From Prochlorococcus sp. AG-363-G03 (GTDB lineage Bacteria > Cyanobacteriota > Cyanobacteriia > PCC-6307 > Cyanobiaceae), in contig QCFJ01000009.1 in the NCBI GenBank assembly GCA_003280265.1, forward strand, positions 1 through 39,810: a stretch of DNA of 39,810 nt. The letters run 5' to 3'. Positions 1 through 8,134 of this stretch are shown here, in pieces. Both the position numbers and the translations under genes were made by a program. The notes beneath the pieces were generated by a model. It made no database searches. It was not told the DNA's origin and saw nothing but the letters and a program-made list of their open reading frames with translations. The stretch's first letter is position 1; the number at the start of each line of letters is the position of its first letter.

Positions 1-484
1 ATTGATTTAATTCATGAAGAATGATTGCTACTGCATGAGAAAGATTTAATGATGGATAATTTTCACTTGTATTAAGACTGATTACTTTATTTGCTTTAAG
101 AAGTTCTTCGTTAGATAAACCTCGATCTTCTCTTCCGAAAACCAAAGCTATTGTTTCTTCTCGTTTTGATTTGAGAGCCCAGCAGAGAGCATCTTTATTT
201 GAATTAAGCGGGATATCTCCATGTTCTGTTCTCCCGCAAGTAGCGATAATCCTAGAGCAGTCTGAGAGGGCTGAATTTAGATCCTCATATACAGTTGCTT
301 TTTTTAAAATGTTTACTCCTCTGACGGCCATCTTTTTTGCTTCTTGATTTAAATAATCACATTTAGGAGACACTAGCCTTAATTCATGAACACTAAAGTT
401 TTTACATAGTCTTGCGATACTACCAATATTGATTGGTCCTGATGGCTCAACCAGCACTACAATGAGAGTCTTTTTATTAACCAC
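1..484 (-). CDS. TrmH/TrmJ-family RNA 2'-O-methyltransferase (3' end outside window)
   Basis: This is a SPOUT-class RNA methyltransferase, probably the TrmJ-like group that 2'-O-methylates tRNA using S-adenosylmethionine. Three family motifs are visible: VEPSGPINIGSIAR near the N-terminus, LVFGREDRGLSNEEL in the middle, and LNLSHAVAIILHELN at the edge, which together form the SAM-binding trefoil knot. The reading frame is open to base 1, so the C-terminus is cut off by the window. I chose the GTG at 484-482 as start because the following VVNKKTLIVVLVEPSGP matches a normal family N-terminus. The GTG shares one base with the TAG stop of cytM, so the two are probably translationally coupled. The exact RNA substrate (tRNA or rRNA) cannot be decided from sequence. 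Confidence 0.85.
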   Translation of the reverse strand, partial: MVNKKTLIVVLVEPSGPINIGSIARLCKNFSVHELRLVSPKCDYLNQEAKKMAVRGVNILKKATVYEDLNSALSDCSRIIATCGRTEHGDIPLNSNKDALCWALKSKREETIALVFGREDRGLSNEELLKANKVISLNTSENYPSLNLSHAVAIILHELNQ

Positions 485-876
485 TATTTATTAAGAGAGT
501 GCATATAGGCCAATAGATCTGCCATTGATTGAGGGTCAATTTCAAAACTTGGCATTGGCGGAGTCAATCCTCGAATAACTTGATTGATAATCTTTTTATC
601 ATTCATTTCTTGGGTGGCTTCATGGAGGTCGGGGCCTACAAAACCTTGAGCGGAAATCCCATGGCAACCGACACAATTGATTTTGAATAATTTGCTGCCA
701 GATAAAGCTTCACCTTGAATAGACAAAGTTTCAGTTATGAAAGGGTCTGGTTTAAAGCTTCCCATGCTCCAAAGAAAGATAATGAAGACAAAAGTGGCAG
801 AAGATAACAAGAATATTCTCCAAGGACTAATCTTTTGGTCCTTATTAATTAATGCTTTTGATGACGGAGTATTCAC
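484..876 (-). CDS. cytM: Membrane-anchored cytochrome c (cytochrome cM)
   Basis: A 130-residue class I c-type cytochrome. It has one N-terminal hydrophobic anchor (about residues 20-38) and then a small haem domain with the CVGCH haem-binding site at residues 68-72. A likely axial methionine lies in PPMP at residue 108. The single uncleaved-looking anchor and short length fit cytochrome cM of cyanobacteria rather than soluble cytochrome c6. Cytochrome cM is known to be linked to thylakoid electron flow and stress or dark metabolism, but its exact role is debated. It is divergent from petG with only 56 bases between them, and overlaps the downstream methyltransferase by one base. Identity as CytM rather than another small cytochrome c is likely but not certain. 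Confidence 0.82.
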   Translation of the reverse strand: MNTPSSKALINKDQKISPWRIFLLSSATFVFIIFLWSMGSFKPDPFITETLSIQGEALSGSKLFKINCVGCHGISAQGFVGPDLHEATQEMNDKKIINQVIRGLTPPMPSFEIDPQSMADLLAYMHSLNK

Positions 877-886
877 TAAAACCTCT

Positions 887-916
887 TTGACATGAAAGAA
901 TTGTTTTTAGTAATTA
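887..916 (+). promoter_or_regulatory. Candidate sigma70-type promoter of petG
   Basis: A perfect TTGACA (887-892) is followed after 18 bases by TAATTA (911-916), about 17 bases upstream of the petG ATG. The predicted mRNA leader would be only about 10 bases. It lies in the 56-base gap between divergent cytM and petG. Confidence 0.45.
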
Positions 917-932
917 TTAGAAATCTTAGCCA

Positions 933-1052
933 ATGATTGAGCCACTTCTGTGTGGGATTGTTCTTGGGCTTGTTCCCATAACTTTATTAGGTCTTTTTGT
1001 CAGTGCATGGAATCAGTATCGTCGAAGTAGTTCAATGCCTGATTGGGAATAA
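933..1052 (+). CDS. petG: Cytochrome b6f complex subunit V (PetG)
   Basis: A 39-residue membrane protein. It begins [18 protein letters not shown], continues through a single transmembrane helix, and has the [11 protein letters not shown] stretch that is nearly invariant in PetG. PetG is one of the small single-helix subunits needed for assembly and stability of the dimeric cytochrome b6f complex in the thylakoid. The usual length is 37-38 residues; this one ends in a slightly different tail, SSSMPDWE. It is divergent from cytM, another electron-transfer gene, with a consensus-like promoter in between. No clear Shine-Dalgarno sequence precedes the ATG. Confidence 0.95.
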
Positions 1053-1059
1053 GAAAAAG

Positions 1060-1091
1060 AAGAGAGGTATTTCCATAAAATTTCTCTTTAT
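1060..1091 (+). terminator. Weak possible terminator after petG
   Basis: AAGAGA (1060-1065) can pair with TCTCTT (1083-1088) across a 17-base loop, followed by TTATTT. The stem has only six pairs, so this is a weak call, but it sits just after the petG stop and before the opposing rsmD stop. Confidence 0.25.
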
Positions 1092-1109
1092 TTAGTTCCC
1101 AACCATTAT

Positions 1110-1631
1110 TTATTCTTGGCATTGATTTTGACATTCGCATATCAAAGTAGATGATTTTTTAATCCATTGCTTAGACAACAAAAGTTCTTGAGAAAGTTCA
1201 TATAAACCAGATTCATATGGAGGATCAAGAAAAACAAAATCAAATTTTTTCTCAGAACTTTGAGAATCTTTAGTAAATTCAATTTTTTTGTTTTTTGGAC
1301 CTTTTTTTAGAAAGGAGATCAGTTCATTGCATATGACTTCAACATGTATTGAATTATCCATACTATTAGATACTTCGATAAGGTTTTTCTTGCATGTTTT
1401 TGCTGTTTCTCTCTGCTTCTCAATTGCAAGAATCCTTTTTACCCCTTTTTGAAGTGCCTCGCATGCCATTGCGCCGCTTCCGCTACAAAGATCTAACCAA
1501 CTTGCTCCTTCCAGGTTGTTCCCAAGAATATTAATTATTGCCTCTCTTACTTTGGAAGAAGTAGGCCTTGTTTTTTGGTTTAAAGGACTCTCTATCCTTT
1601 TCCCTGAAATAAGTTTAAGTTTTCCTTTCAA
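1110..1631 (-). CDS. rsmD: 16S rRNA (guanine966-N2)-methyltransferase RsmD
   Basis: A 173-residue SAM-dependent methyltransferase that modifies G966 (E. coli numbering) of 16S rRNA in the small-subunit head. The N-terminus LKLISGKRI and KTRPTSSKVREAIINIL are typical of RsmD. The SAM-binding motif LDLCSGSGAMACEAL is at about 46-60 and the catalytic DPPY at 136-139. The start is taken as TTG 1631 because a TGA stop lies 21 bases upstream in frame with no ATG or GTG between them, and a later start would cut the conserved N-terminus. One base separates it from the end of hisH, so it is likely the last gene of a trxA-hisH-rsmD transcription unit. Confidence 0.88.
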   Translation of the reverse strand: MKGKLKLISGKRIESPLNQKTRPTSSKVREAIINILGNNLEGASWLDLCSGSGAMACEALQKGVKRILAIEKQRETAKTCKKNLIEVSNSMDNSIHVEVICNELISFLKKGPKNKKIEFTKDSQSSEKKFDFVFLDPPYESGLYELSQELLLSKQWIKKSSTLICECQNQCQE

Positions 1632-1632
1632 G

Positions 1633-2262
1633 TTAAAATGTTGTTTTTTTCAACCAATTAATCCAATTGAAAATAAGTTTTTGTCCTGCGATTCCAGATT
1701 TTTCGGGATGAAATTGACAGGCACCAGTATTTTTATGCCAGACTATGGATGAAAATTCTGTCTTACCGTATTTTGTAGTGGCAACCGTGTCTCTTTGTTC
1801 TAAAGGACATGCAGAGTAGGAATGGACGAAATACATCCAGTTAGAATCAGGATAATTTTCTAAAATAGGACATTCATTTGTTTTATATATTGGAGACCAA
1901 CCAATGTGAGGAATCCTCTCATTTTTTTCTTGAGGTAATTTACGAATATGTCCTTTTATAACTCCTAAACCTTTTGAGTTTCCTTCATCACTAGTCTCGA
2001 AGAGAAGTTGTAACCCTAAACAAATTCCAATAAGAGGTTTTCCGTTATTTATCCAGTTAGTTATTGAAGGAATTAAATCAGTTTTTTTTAAATTACTCAT
2101 AGCAGGATCAAAAGCACCTACTCCAGGAAGAATTAACGCATCACAAGAATTGAGTTTTTTTACATCGCTAATAATATCCAAAGGTTGATTAACCCTTTTA
2201 AAAGCTTGACGTACAGAAAAAAGATTACCCATTCCATAATCTATTAATCCAATTTTTGCCAA
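1633..2262 (-). CDS. hisH: Imidazole glycerol phosphate synthase, glutaminase subunit HisH
   Basis: HisH hydrolyses glutamine and channels ammonia to HisF, which makes imidazole glycerol phosphate and AICAR in histidine synthesis. The 209 residues form a class I glutamine amidotransferase domain. IDYGMGNLFSV is near the N-terminus, the nucleophile Cys81 is in GICLGLQLLFE, and the His185/Glu187 pair is in CQFHPEKSG. No in-frame ATG matches the conserved N-terminus, so TTG 2262 is taken as start; AGGG lies about 9 bases upstream. It follows trxA by 59 bases and is separated from rsmD by one base. hisF is not in the window. Confidence 0.93.
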   Translation of the reverse strand: MAKIGLIDYGMGNLFSVRQAFKRVNQPLDIISDVKKLNSCDALILPGVGAFDPAMSNLKKTDLIPSITNWINNGKPLIGICLGLQLLFETSDEGNSKGLGVIKGHIRKLPQEKNERIPHIGWSPIYKTNECPILENYPDSNWMYFVHSYSACPLEQRDTVATTKYGKTEFSSIVWHKNTGACQFHPEKSGIAGQKLIFNWINWLKKTTF

Positions 2263-2321
2263 TAGATCTACCCTGAAATCATTTAATAGGAGCTCGAAAA
2301 GCGATGTCTAGAATTTGCCAT

Positions 2322-2645
2322 TTAAAGATGCTTGGATATTGTCCCAGAGAGGGTTGCTTTAGGAACTGCACCAACAACAGTATCTACTTTCTGCCCTCCT
2401 TTAAAGATCATTAAAGTTGGAATGCTTCTGATCCCATATTGACTAGCAACATTGGGATTCTCATCAGTGTTTAATTTGAAAACTTTTATTTTTCCTTCGA
2501 AATCTTTTGAGATCTCCTCAACAATTGGTGCAACCATTCTGCATGGGCCACACCATGGTGCCCAAAAATCAACCAAAACAGGCACATCACTCTGGAGGAC
2601 TTCTTGTTCGAATGATGAATCAGTTACTGCAGAAGCTGTGGACAT
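2322..2645 (-). CDS. trxA: Thioredoxin (m-type)
   Basis: A 107-residue thioredoxin with the redox-active site WCGPC at residues 31-35 inside [11 protein letters not shown], the buried Asp in LVDFW, and the cis-proline in RSIPTLMIF. It is a full-length single-domain protein of usual size. In cyanobacteria such thioredoxins are reduced by ferredoxin-thioredoxin reductase in the light and regulate Calvin-cycle enzymes and OpcA/Zwf, the latter encoded elsewhere in this window. AAGG lies a few bases before the ATG at 2645. The Yfr1 RNA and its terminator lie between this gene and guaB3, so trxA probably has its own promoter. Confidence 0.95.
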   Translation of the reverse strand: MSTASAVTDSSFEQEVLQSDVPVLVDFWAPWCGPCRMVAPIVEEISKDFEGKIKVFKLNTDENPNVASQYGIRSIPTLMIFKGGQKVDTVVGAVPKATLSGTISKHL

Positions 2646-2754
2646 ACCTTGGAAGTCTTAAGAACTTGATCATAACAATTGTATTTTGCCTAAAAAAAGC
2701 TTTGATGACATTTTTAAACGAAGTTTGAATATTGATTTACGTGCATTTAATAAT

Positions 2755-2776
2755 AAAAACCCGAACGTGTCGGGCA
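2755..2776 (-). terminator. Rho-independent terminator of Yfr1
   Basis: The inverted repeat CCCGA...TCGGG (2760-2774, 5-base loop) is followed on the minus strand by TTTTTATTATT. It forms the 3' hairpin of Yfr1 and would also stop readthrough from guaB3 into trxA. Confidence 0.85.
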
Positions 2777-2822
2777 TTTTTGTGTGTGAGGAGTGTGAAA
2801 GCTAAGGCTCTCACTACTTAAT
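2755..2822 (-). ncRNA. yfr1: Small regulatory RNA Yfr1
   Basis: Read on the minus strand, a TATAAT box is followed by an 8-bp stem-loop with arms GTGAGAGC (2814-2807) and GCTTTCAC (2802-2795) and loop CTTA. Next comes the single-stranded motif ACTCCTCACAC (2794-2784), then a terminator hairpin CCCGA/TCGGG (2774-2760) and a T-tract. This two-hairpin plan with the unpaired ACUCCUCACAC core is the defining signature of Yfr1, a cyanobacterial trans-acting sRNA known to lie between guaB and trxA. That is exactly the context here. Yfr1 is known to base-pair with mRNAs for outer-membrane proteins. The 5' end is estimated from the -10 box to within a few bases. Confidence 0.92.
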
Positions 2823-2829
2823 TCTAGCG

Positions 2830-2835
2830 ATTATA
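2830..2835 (-). promoter_or_regulatory. -10 box of Yfr1
   Basis: A perfect TATAAT on the minus strand lies 15 bases before the first Yfr1 stem. It sits in the 3' end region just after the guaB3 stop codon. No good -35 box is visible. Confidence 0.6.
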
Positions 2836-2861
2836 TTTAATTATGAAATCTTTTGGTAACT

Positions 2862-4025
2862 TTATTTCCCCATTCCAAGTTGTTGAGCTTTTTGGTAAAC
2901 TTTTCCTTCTGTTAACAAAGATGGTGCAACAACTACCTCAACTTTTTGCATTTCTTTGATATTGGTAGCACCTAAGGTTCCCATAGAGGTTTTGATCGCT
3001 CCCAATAAATTGTGTGTTCCATCATCAAGAACTGCAGGCCCACATAGGATGCTTTTTAAACTTCCTGTTATACCCACTTTTATCCTCGTTCCTCTTGGTA
3101 GGACAGGGCTTGGAGTTGCCATGCCCCAATGAAAACCTTTCCCAGGAGCTTCCTGAGATCTTGCTATTGGGGAGCCAATCATAACTGAGTCTGCCCCACA
3201 AGCTAAGCACTTGCAAATATCCCCACCAGTGATAATTCCACCGTCAGCAATGATTGGGACATATTTTCCGCTTTCTTTTTGATAATCATCTCTTGCAGCA
3301 GCGCAATCTGAAATAGCTGTTGCTTGTGGAATACCAACACCTAATACCCCTCTTGAGGTACATGCTGCTCCAGGGCCGATACCAACCATTACCGCCGCTG
3401 CTCCGGCTCTCATTAGCTTTAAAGAGACTTCGTATGTAACACAATTTCCAACGGCAACTGGCAATCCAATATTTTGGCAAAGATCATAAAGGTCTAGGTT
3501 TTGACTACCTTCTTTTCCCAGATGTTCTGTTGAAACAACAGTTGCCTGTAAAAAAAACAGGTCAGCTTCTGATTCTTTTATTAACTCCTTATACTTAATC
3601 GCGGCTAATGGAGTTCCGCTTACTGCAGCAATTCCTCCACCTTTTTTAATTTCCTGAATTCTTTTTGAAATTAATTCTTCTTTTATCGGTTGCTTATAAA
3701 TTTCTTGCATTAAAGGAACAAATCCTTCCTTCCCAATTGATTGGATTTTGGTTAGTACTTCTTCAGGATCGTCGTATCTAGTTTGAATTCCTTCTAGATT
3801 TAAAACACCTAGGGCTCCTAAGTTCGAGAGGGCCAATGCCATCTTTACATCCACAACGCCATCCATCGCACTAGCGATTATGGGAATATCTCTTTGAATG
3901 CCACCGATTTCCCAATTGGTTTTTGTGATTTCAGGGTCAACTGTTCTTCCTCCAGGAACTAATGCAATTTCATCAATTCCGTAGGCTCTTCGAACGGTTT
4001 TGGTGCGTCCTAGTTGAATATTCAC
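2862..4025 (-). CDS. guaB3: GuaB3-type IMP dehydrogenase family protein (no CBS domains)
   Basis: A 387-residue TIM-barrel protein of the IMP dehydrogenase/GMP reductase superfamily. The start IQLGRTKTVRRAYGIDEIAL and the short length without CBS domains place it in the cyanobacterial/actinobacterial GuaB3 group rather than with classical GuaB of about 490 residues. The NAD/IMP site is intact: GIGPGAACTSRGVLGVG with catalytic Cys222, and the phosphate-binding IIADGGIITGGDI at about 258-270. The expected role is conversion of IMP to XMP in guanine nucleotide synthesis. The start is a GTG at 4025. It is divergent from gyrA across about 250 bases, and Yfr1 begins some 40 bases past its stop codon. 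Whether it is the only IMPDH of the organism cannot be seen here. Confidence 0.88.
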   Translation of the reverse strand: MNIQLGRTKTVRRAYGIDEIALVPGGRTVDPEITKTNWEIGGIQRDIPIIASAMDGVVDVKMALALSNLGALGVLNLEGIQTRYDDPEEVLTKIQSIGKEGFVPLMQEIYKQPIKEELISKRIQEIKKGGGIAAVSGTPLAAIKYKELIKESEADLFFLQATVVSTEHLGKEGSQNLDLYDLCQNIGLPVAVGNCVTYEVSLKLMRAGAAAVMVGIGPGAACTSRGVLGVGIPQATAISDCAAARDDYQKESGKYVPIIADGGIITGGDICKCLACGADSVMIGSPIARSQEAPGKGFHWGMATPSPVLPRGTRIKVGITGSLKSILCGPAVLDDGTHNLLGAIKTSMGTLGATNIKEMQKVEVVVAPSLLTEGKVYQKAQQLGMGK

Positions 4026-4117
4026 ACCTAAATTTTGTAAGTTCTCGTCAAACTACCAACTCAAGTGCCAAATTGAGCAAATGTTGGGAATAGATAATCA
4101 AGATTTTGGTGTTTTTT

Positions 4118-4133
4118 TCATCTTGGAAGATGA
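4118..4133. repeat. 16-base inverted repeat between guaB3 and gyrA
   Basis: TCATCTT-GG-AAGATGA is a perfect 7-base inverted repeat with a 2-base centre, in the 252-base divergent region. A run of seven T precedes it on the plus strand, and neither strand has a T-run after it, so it is not a terminator. It could be an operator site. Confidence 0.35.
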
Positions 4134-4277
4134 TTTGGGAATGCTTTGAGTCAATTTATATCATGTTTTTGTAATAGTTGATTTTGTTTAGGGTGATTTA
4201 CTTTCAGATGTATGGTTATTCACTTTAAAAGGTTTATTAATTCACAGATGTTCTTATAATTGGTAAAACACTTATAT

Positions 4278-6899
4278 ATGGCTGATCCATTGGGGCCTAA
4301 TAGTACTGGTCCTGGGGAATCCGACGATCGGATCATACAGACTGATTTAAGAAACGAAATGTCGCGTTCCTACTTGGAATACGCGATGAGTGTGATTGTT
4401 GGCAGAGCTTTGCCTGATTCGAGAGATGGACTTAAGCCCGTTCATAGAAGGATTTTGTATGCCATGTATGAGCTTGGGTTAACTAGTGATAGGCCATACA
4501 GGAAATGTGCACGTGTGGTTGGAGAAGTTTTAGGTAAATTCCATCCCCATGGTGACACAGCCGTTTATGACGCCTTGGTTAGGATGGCGCAAGATTTTTC
4601 AATGCAAATGCCCCTCATTGATGGGCATGGGAATTTTGGATCTATTGATAATGATCCACCGGCTGCAATGAGGTACACGGAATCAAGATTGCAATCTTTG
4701 ACCACTGATAGCTTGCTTGAAGATATTGAATCAGAAACAGTTGATTTCGCAGATAATTTTGATGGATCTGTTCAAGAGCCAACAGTATTGCCTGCAAGAA
4801 TACCTCATTTGTTATTAAACGGCTCTTCTGGAATAGCTGTAGGTATGGCAACAAACATACCTCCCCATAATCTTGGGGAATTGATTGATGGATTGATGGC
4901 TTTAATTTCTAATCCTGAGTTAGAAGAAATAGAGTTGATGAATATTATCAAAGGCCCAGATTTTCCAACTGGGGGACAGATATTTGGCAGAAGTGGAATT
5001 AAAGAGACATACATTACAGGCAAAGGATCAATAACAATGCGTGGAGTTGCTGAAATAGAAACAATTGAAAATACAGGTAGACCAGATAGGGATGCAGTGA
5101 TAATAACTGCACTTCCTTATCAAACAAATAAAGCAGCATTAATAGAGCGAATCGCTGACATGGTCAATGATAAAAAACTTGAAGGGATTGCAGATATAAG
5201 AGATGAAAGTGATAGAGATGGAATGAGAATTGTAATTGAGTTAAGAAGAGATTCTTACCCTCAAGTTGTTTTAAATAATTTATTTAAGCTCACTCCTTTG
5301 CAGACTAATTTTAGTGCAAATATGCTTGCATTAGTTAATGGTGAACCAGTTACATTGTCACTTAGAAAGATGTTGCAAGTATTTCTAGATTTTAGAGTAG
5401 AAACTATTGAAAAAAGAACTAAATATCTCCTGAAAAAGGCAGAGAGTAGAGATCACATATTACTAGGATTATTATTAGCTTTAGAACAATTAGATGAAAT
5501 AATTAGTCTTATTAGATCAGCTTCTGATTCGGCTACAGCTAAAACTAAATTACAAGAACTTCATGGCTTAACAGATATTCAGTCTGATGCTATTTTGCAG
5601 ATGCAGCTAAGAAGGCTTACTGCATTAGAAGCAGATAAAATAAGACTAGAACATGAAGATTTAGTTGAAAAAATAATAGATTTAAAAGATATTTTAAAAA
5701 AGAAAGAAAGGGTTTTTGAAATCACAAAAATAGAATTAAATGAAATAAAAGAAAAATATAATTCTACCAGAAGAACAGAAATACTAGATCTAGGAGGAGG
5801 TCTTGAGGATATTGATTTGATTGCAAATGAAAGATCAGTTGTTTTGTTGACCGAAACAGGATACTTGAAGAGGATGCCTGTGAATGAATTTGAGGCAACG
5901 AGTCGAGGTACTAGAGGTAAAGCAGGAACCCGAAGCCAAGGAGAGGAGGAAGTAAAAAAATTTATTAGCTGTAATGATCATGATAGCCTCCTCCTTTTTA
6001 GTGATAGAGGAGTTGCTTATGCACTTCCAGCTTACAGAGTTCCTCAATGTAGTAGAACTGCAAAAGGCACTCCTATTGTTCAATTGCTTCCAATTCCAAG
6101 GGAAGAAGCTATTACCTCATTACTTTCTGTGAGTTCTTTTGATGATGAAAACTATTTGTTAATGCTCACGAGGGGAGGCTTTATAAAAAGAACACCTCTT
6201 TCATCTTTTAGCAAGATTAGGGCAAATGGATTAATTGCAATAGGTCTAGAGGATGGAGATGCTTTGACTTGGGTTCGATTGGCTGAATCTGGCGACAGTG
6301 TTTTGATTGGTTCTAAAAATGGAATGACTATCCATTTTAGATTAAATGATTCTGAATTACGTCCTTTAGGTAGAGCAGCAAGAGGGGTTAGGGCAATGAA
6401 TCTAAAGTCTGGAGACTCACTCGTAAGTATGGATGTTTTATCTACTGAGTTGGCTGACCATGTTGATAAAAGTGAGGTGCAAGAAGAACTAGAGGATGAA
6501 TCATCAGTCTCTGAAGGCCCTTGGGTTCTTGTTGCTTCTGGAAATGGACTTGGGAAAAGAGTTCCTGTTACACAATTTCGCTTGCAAAAAAGGGCAGGCA
6601 TGGGACTAAGAGCAATAAAATTCAGAAAAGATGGTGATGAGCTTGTAGGTCTAAGGGTTCTAGGAAAAGGAGAAGAATTATTATTGGTTAGTGAAAGGGG
6701 AGTAATTGTTAGAACTAGTGCCGATAAAATCTCTCAACAATCAAGAGCTGCAACTGGGGTAAGAATTCAGAAACTTGATAATGGTGACAAGTTGTCGGAG
6801 GTTGTTTTAGTCCCTCGAGAACAAATAAATGATGAGGAAGGGAGAGAATCATCCACAATTGATGAACCAATAAATACTGATCCAATGTCTAACAATTGA
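4278..6899 (+). CDS. gyrA: DNA gyrase subunit A
   Basis: The DNA-cleaving subunit of gyrase, which with GyrB introduces negative supercoils. Using ATG 4278 it has 873 residues. The breakage-reunion domain contains the [14 protein letters not shown] and [14 protein letters not shown] blocks and the active-site Tyr133 in MRYTESRL. A coiled-coil arm follows around 350-490, then the C-terminal beta-pinwheel. The GyrA box is not the textbook QRRGGKG but SRGTRGKAG at about 542-550. A short acidic insert with many Glu/Asp lies in the pinwheel near residue 730. An in-frame TTG at 4260 would add six residues but has no support. The stop overlaps the crtL start by 4 bases. Confidence 0.95.
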   Translation: MADPLGPNSTGPGESDDRIIQTDLRNEMSRSYLEYAMSVIVGRALPDSRDGLKPVHRRILYAMYELGLTSDRPYRKCARVVGEVLGKFHPHGDTAVYDALVRMAQDFSMQMPLIDGHGNFGSIDNDPPAAMRYTESRLQSLTTDSLLEDIESETVDFADNFDGSVQEPTVLPARIPHLLLNGSSGIAVGMATNIPPHNLGELIDGLMALISNPELEEIELMNIIKGPDFPTGGQIFGRSGIKETYITGKGSITMRGVAEIETIENTGRPDRDAVIITALPYQTNKAALIERIADMVNDKKLEGIADIRDESDRDGMRIVIELRRDSYPQVVLNNLFKLTPLQTNFSANMLALVNGEPVTLSLRKMLQVFLDFRVETIEKRTKYLLKKAESRDHILLGLLLALEQLDEIISLIRSASDSATAKTKLQELHGLTDIQSDAILQMQLRRLTALEADKIRLEHEDLVEKIIDLKDILKKKERVFEITKIELNEIKEKYNSTRRTEILDLGGGLEDIDLIANERSVVLLTETGYLKRMPVNEFEATSRGTRGKAGTRSQGEEEVKKFISCNDHDSLLLFSDRGVAYALPAYRVPQCSRTAKGTPIVQLLPIPREEAITSLLSVSSFDDENYLLMLTRGGFIKRTPLSSFSKIRANGLIAIGLEDGDALTWVRLAESGDSVLIGSKNGMTIHFRLNDSELRPLGRAARGVRAMNLKSGDSLVSMDVLSTELADHVDKSEVQEELEDESSVSEGPWVLVASGNGLGKRVPVTQFRLQKRAGMGLRAIKFRKDGDELVGLRVLGKGEELLLVSERGVIVRTSADKISQQSRAATGVRIQKLDNGDKLSEVVLVPREQINDEEGRESSTIDEPINTDPMSNN

Positions 6900-8134
6900 A
6901 ATTGATTGATTCTGCTGACGTATTAGTTTTGGGAGCAGGACCAGCTGCTCTTTGTATTACTGCTGAGTTGGTTCAACAAGGAATTAAAGTTCAGGCAATA
7001 GCTTCTAAGTCTCCTCTAGAACCCTGGCCCAATACTTATGGGATCTGGGCATCTGAGCTTGAGTCTTTAAATATGCAGGAGTTACTTAAATATAGGTGGA
7101 AAGATACTGTTAGTTTTTTTGGAGATGGTTTGAATGAAGAAGGCAATATTTGTACAAACCATTTTCTTGATTACGGTCTGTTTAATTCAATTAATTTTCA
7201 AGAAGCTCTTCTAGAAAGATGCAATGGACTTTCTTGGCAAGTTGAGACAGTAAAAAAAATAGATTTTGGTGAAAAAGAAACAACTGTGATTTGCACTTCT
7301 GGAAACAAATATTTTGCCAGGCTAGTAATTGATGCAAGCGGTCATAAAACCCCTTTTATTAGAAGACCTGATCATGATGAAATTGCTAAGCAGGCGGCAT
7401 ATGGTGTAGTTGGGAAGTTTAGTTCTGCTCCAGTAGAGAAGAATCGATTTGTCTTAATGGATTTCAGACCTGACCATTTAAATTCAAAGCAACTAAATGA
7501 GCCCCCTTCGTTCCTTTATGCAATGGACTTGGGAGATGGGAGTTATTTTGTTGAGGAAACTTCCTTGGCATGTGCACCTCCTGTTTCTTTTGAAATTTTA
7601 AAAGCAAGATTAATTGCACGATTATCAAGCAAAGGAATTCGAATTGAAGAGATAATTCATGAAGAGCATTGTCTTTTTCCTATGAATTTGCCATTGCCAT
7701 ATAGAGATCAACCTCTTTTGGCTTTTGGAGGCTCAGCCAGCATGGTTCATCCTGCATCTGGTTACCTTGTCGGATCACTTTTAAGAAGAGCACCTTCATT
7801 AGCAAAGGTAATAGCAAAAACAATCAAAAAATATCCTTCTCTTCCTACATCTCAGATAGCGAGAAGAGGATGGAATACTCTTTGGACTACTGAATTAATT
7901 CAAAGACATCGTCTTTATCAGTTTGGACTTCAACGTCTAATGAGTTTTGACGAATCCCTCTTAAGATCTTTTTTTGATACTTTTTTTAAATTACCCAAAA
8001 AAGATTGGTATGGATATTTAACTAATACACTTCCTTTGCCAAGACTTTTTATTGTTATGCTCAAATTATTCTCTATTGCCCCATTCAAGGTTCGGTTAGG
8101 AATGATTAACTTTCTAATAAAAAAGAAAAGTTAG
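6896..8134 (+). CDS. crtL: Lycopene cyclase, CrtL type (beta or epsilon)
   Basis: A 412-residue flavoprotein that forms ionone rings on lycopene, in carotenoid synthesis at the thylakoid. The N-terminal dinucleotide fold [10 protein letters not shown] lies at 11-20. Plant-type cyclase motifs follow: WPNTYGIW at 44-51, [19 protein letters not shown], and [18 protein letters not shown]. Marine Prochlorococcus carries two such paralogues (CrtL-b and CrtL-e); I cannot tell from the motifs alone which one this is. The start is a TTG at 6896 that overlaps the gyrA TGA by four bases, so translation is likely coupled to gyrA. The 3' end overlaps the opposing GH57 gene by four bases. Confidence 0.85.
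   Translation: MKLIDSADVLVLGAGPAALCITAELVQQGIKVQAIASKSPLEPWPNTYGIWASELESLNMQELLKYRWKDTVSFFGDGLNEEGNICTNHFLDYGLFNSINFQEALLERCNGLSWQVETVKKIDFGEKETTVICTSGNKYFARLVIDASGHKTPFIRRPDHDEIAKQAAYGVVGKFSSAPVEKNRFVLMDFRPDHLNSKQLNEPPSFLYAMDLGDGSYFVEETSLACAPPVSFEILKARLIARLSSKGIRIEEIIHEEHCLFPMNLPLPYRDQPLLAFGGSASMVHPASGYLVGSLLRRAPSLAKVIAKTIKKYPSLPTSQIARRGWNTLWTTELIQRHRLYQFGLQRLMSFDESLLRSFFDTFFKLPKKDWYGYLTNTLPLPRLFIVMLKLFSIAPFKVRLGMINFLIKKKS

Noticed and set aside
1516-1752. 78-codon plus-strand frame across the rsmD-hisH junction
   Set aside because: It overlaps two well-supported minus-strand genes and its composition is that of an antisense shadow.
4260-4277. TTG start six codons upstream for gyrA
   Set aside because: No ribosome site or conserved residues support it; ATG 4278 (MADPLGP) is more typical.
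6152-6601. 149-codon open frame on the minus strand inside gyrA
   Set aside because: It is a shadow of the gyrA frame with skewed Ser/Pro-rich composition, no ribosome site and no recognisable domain.
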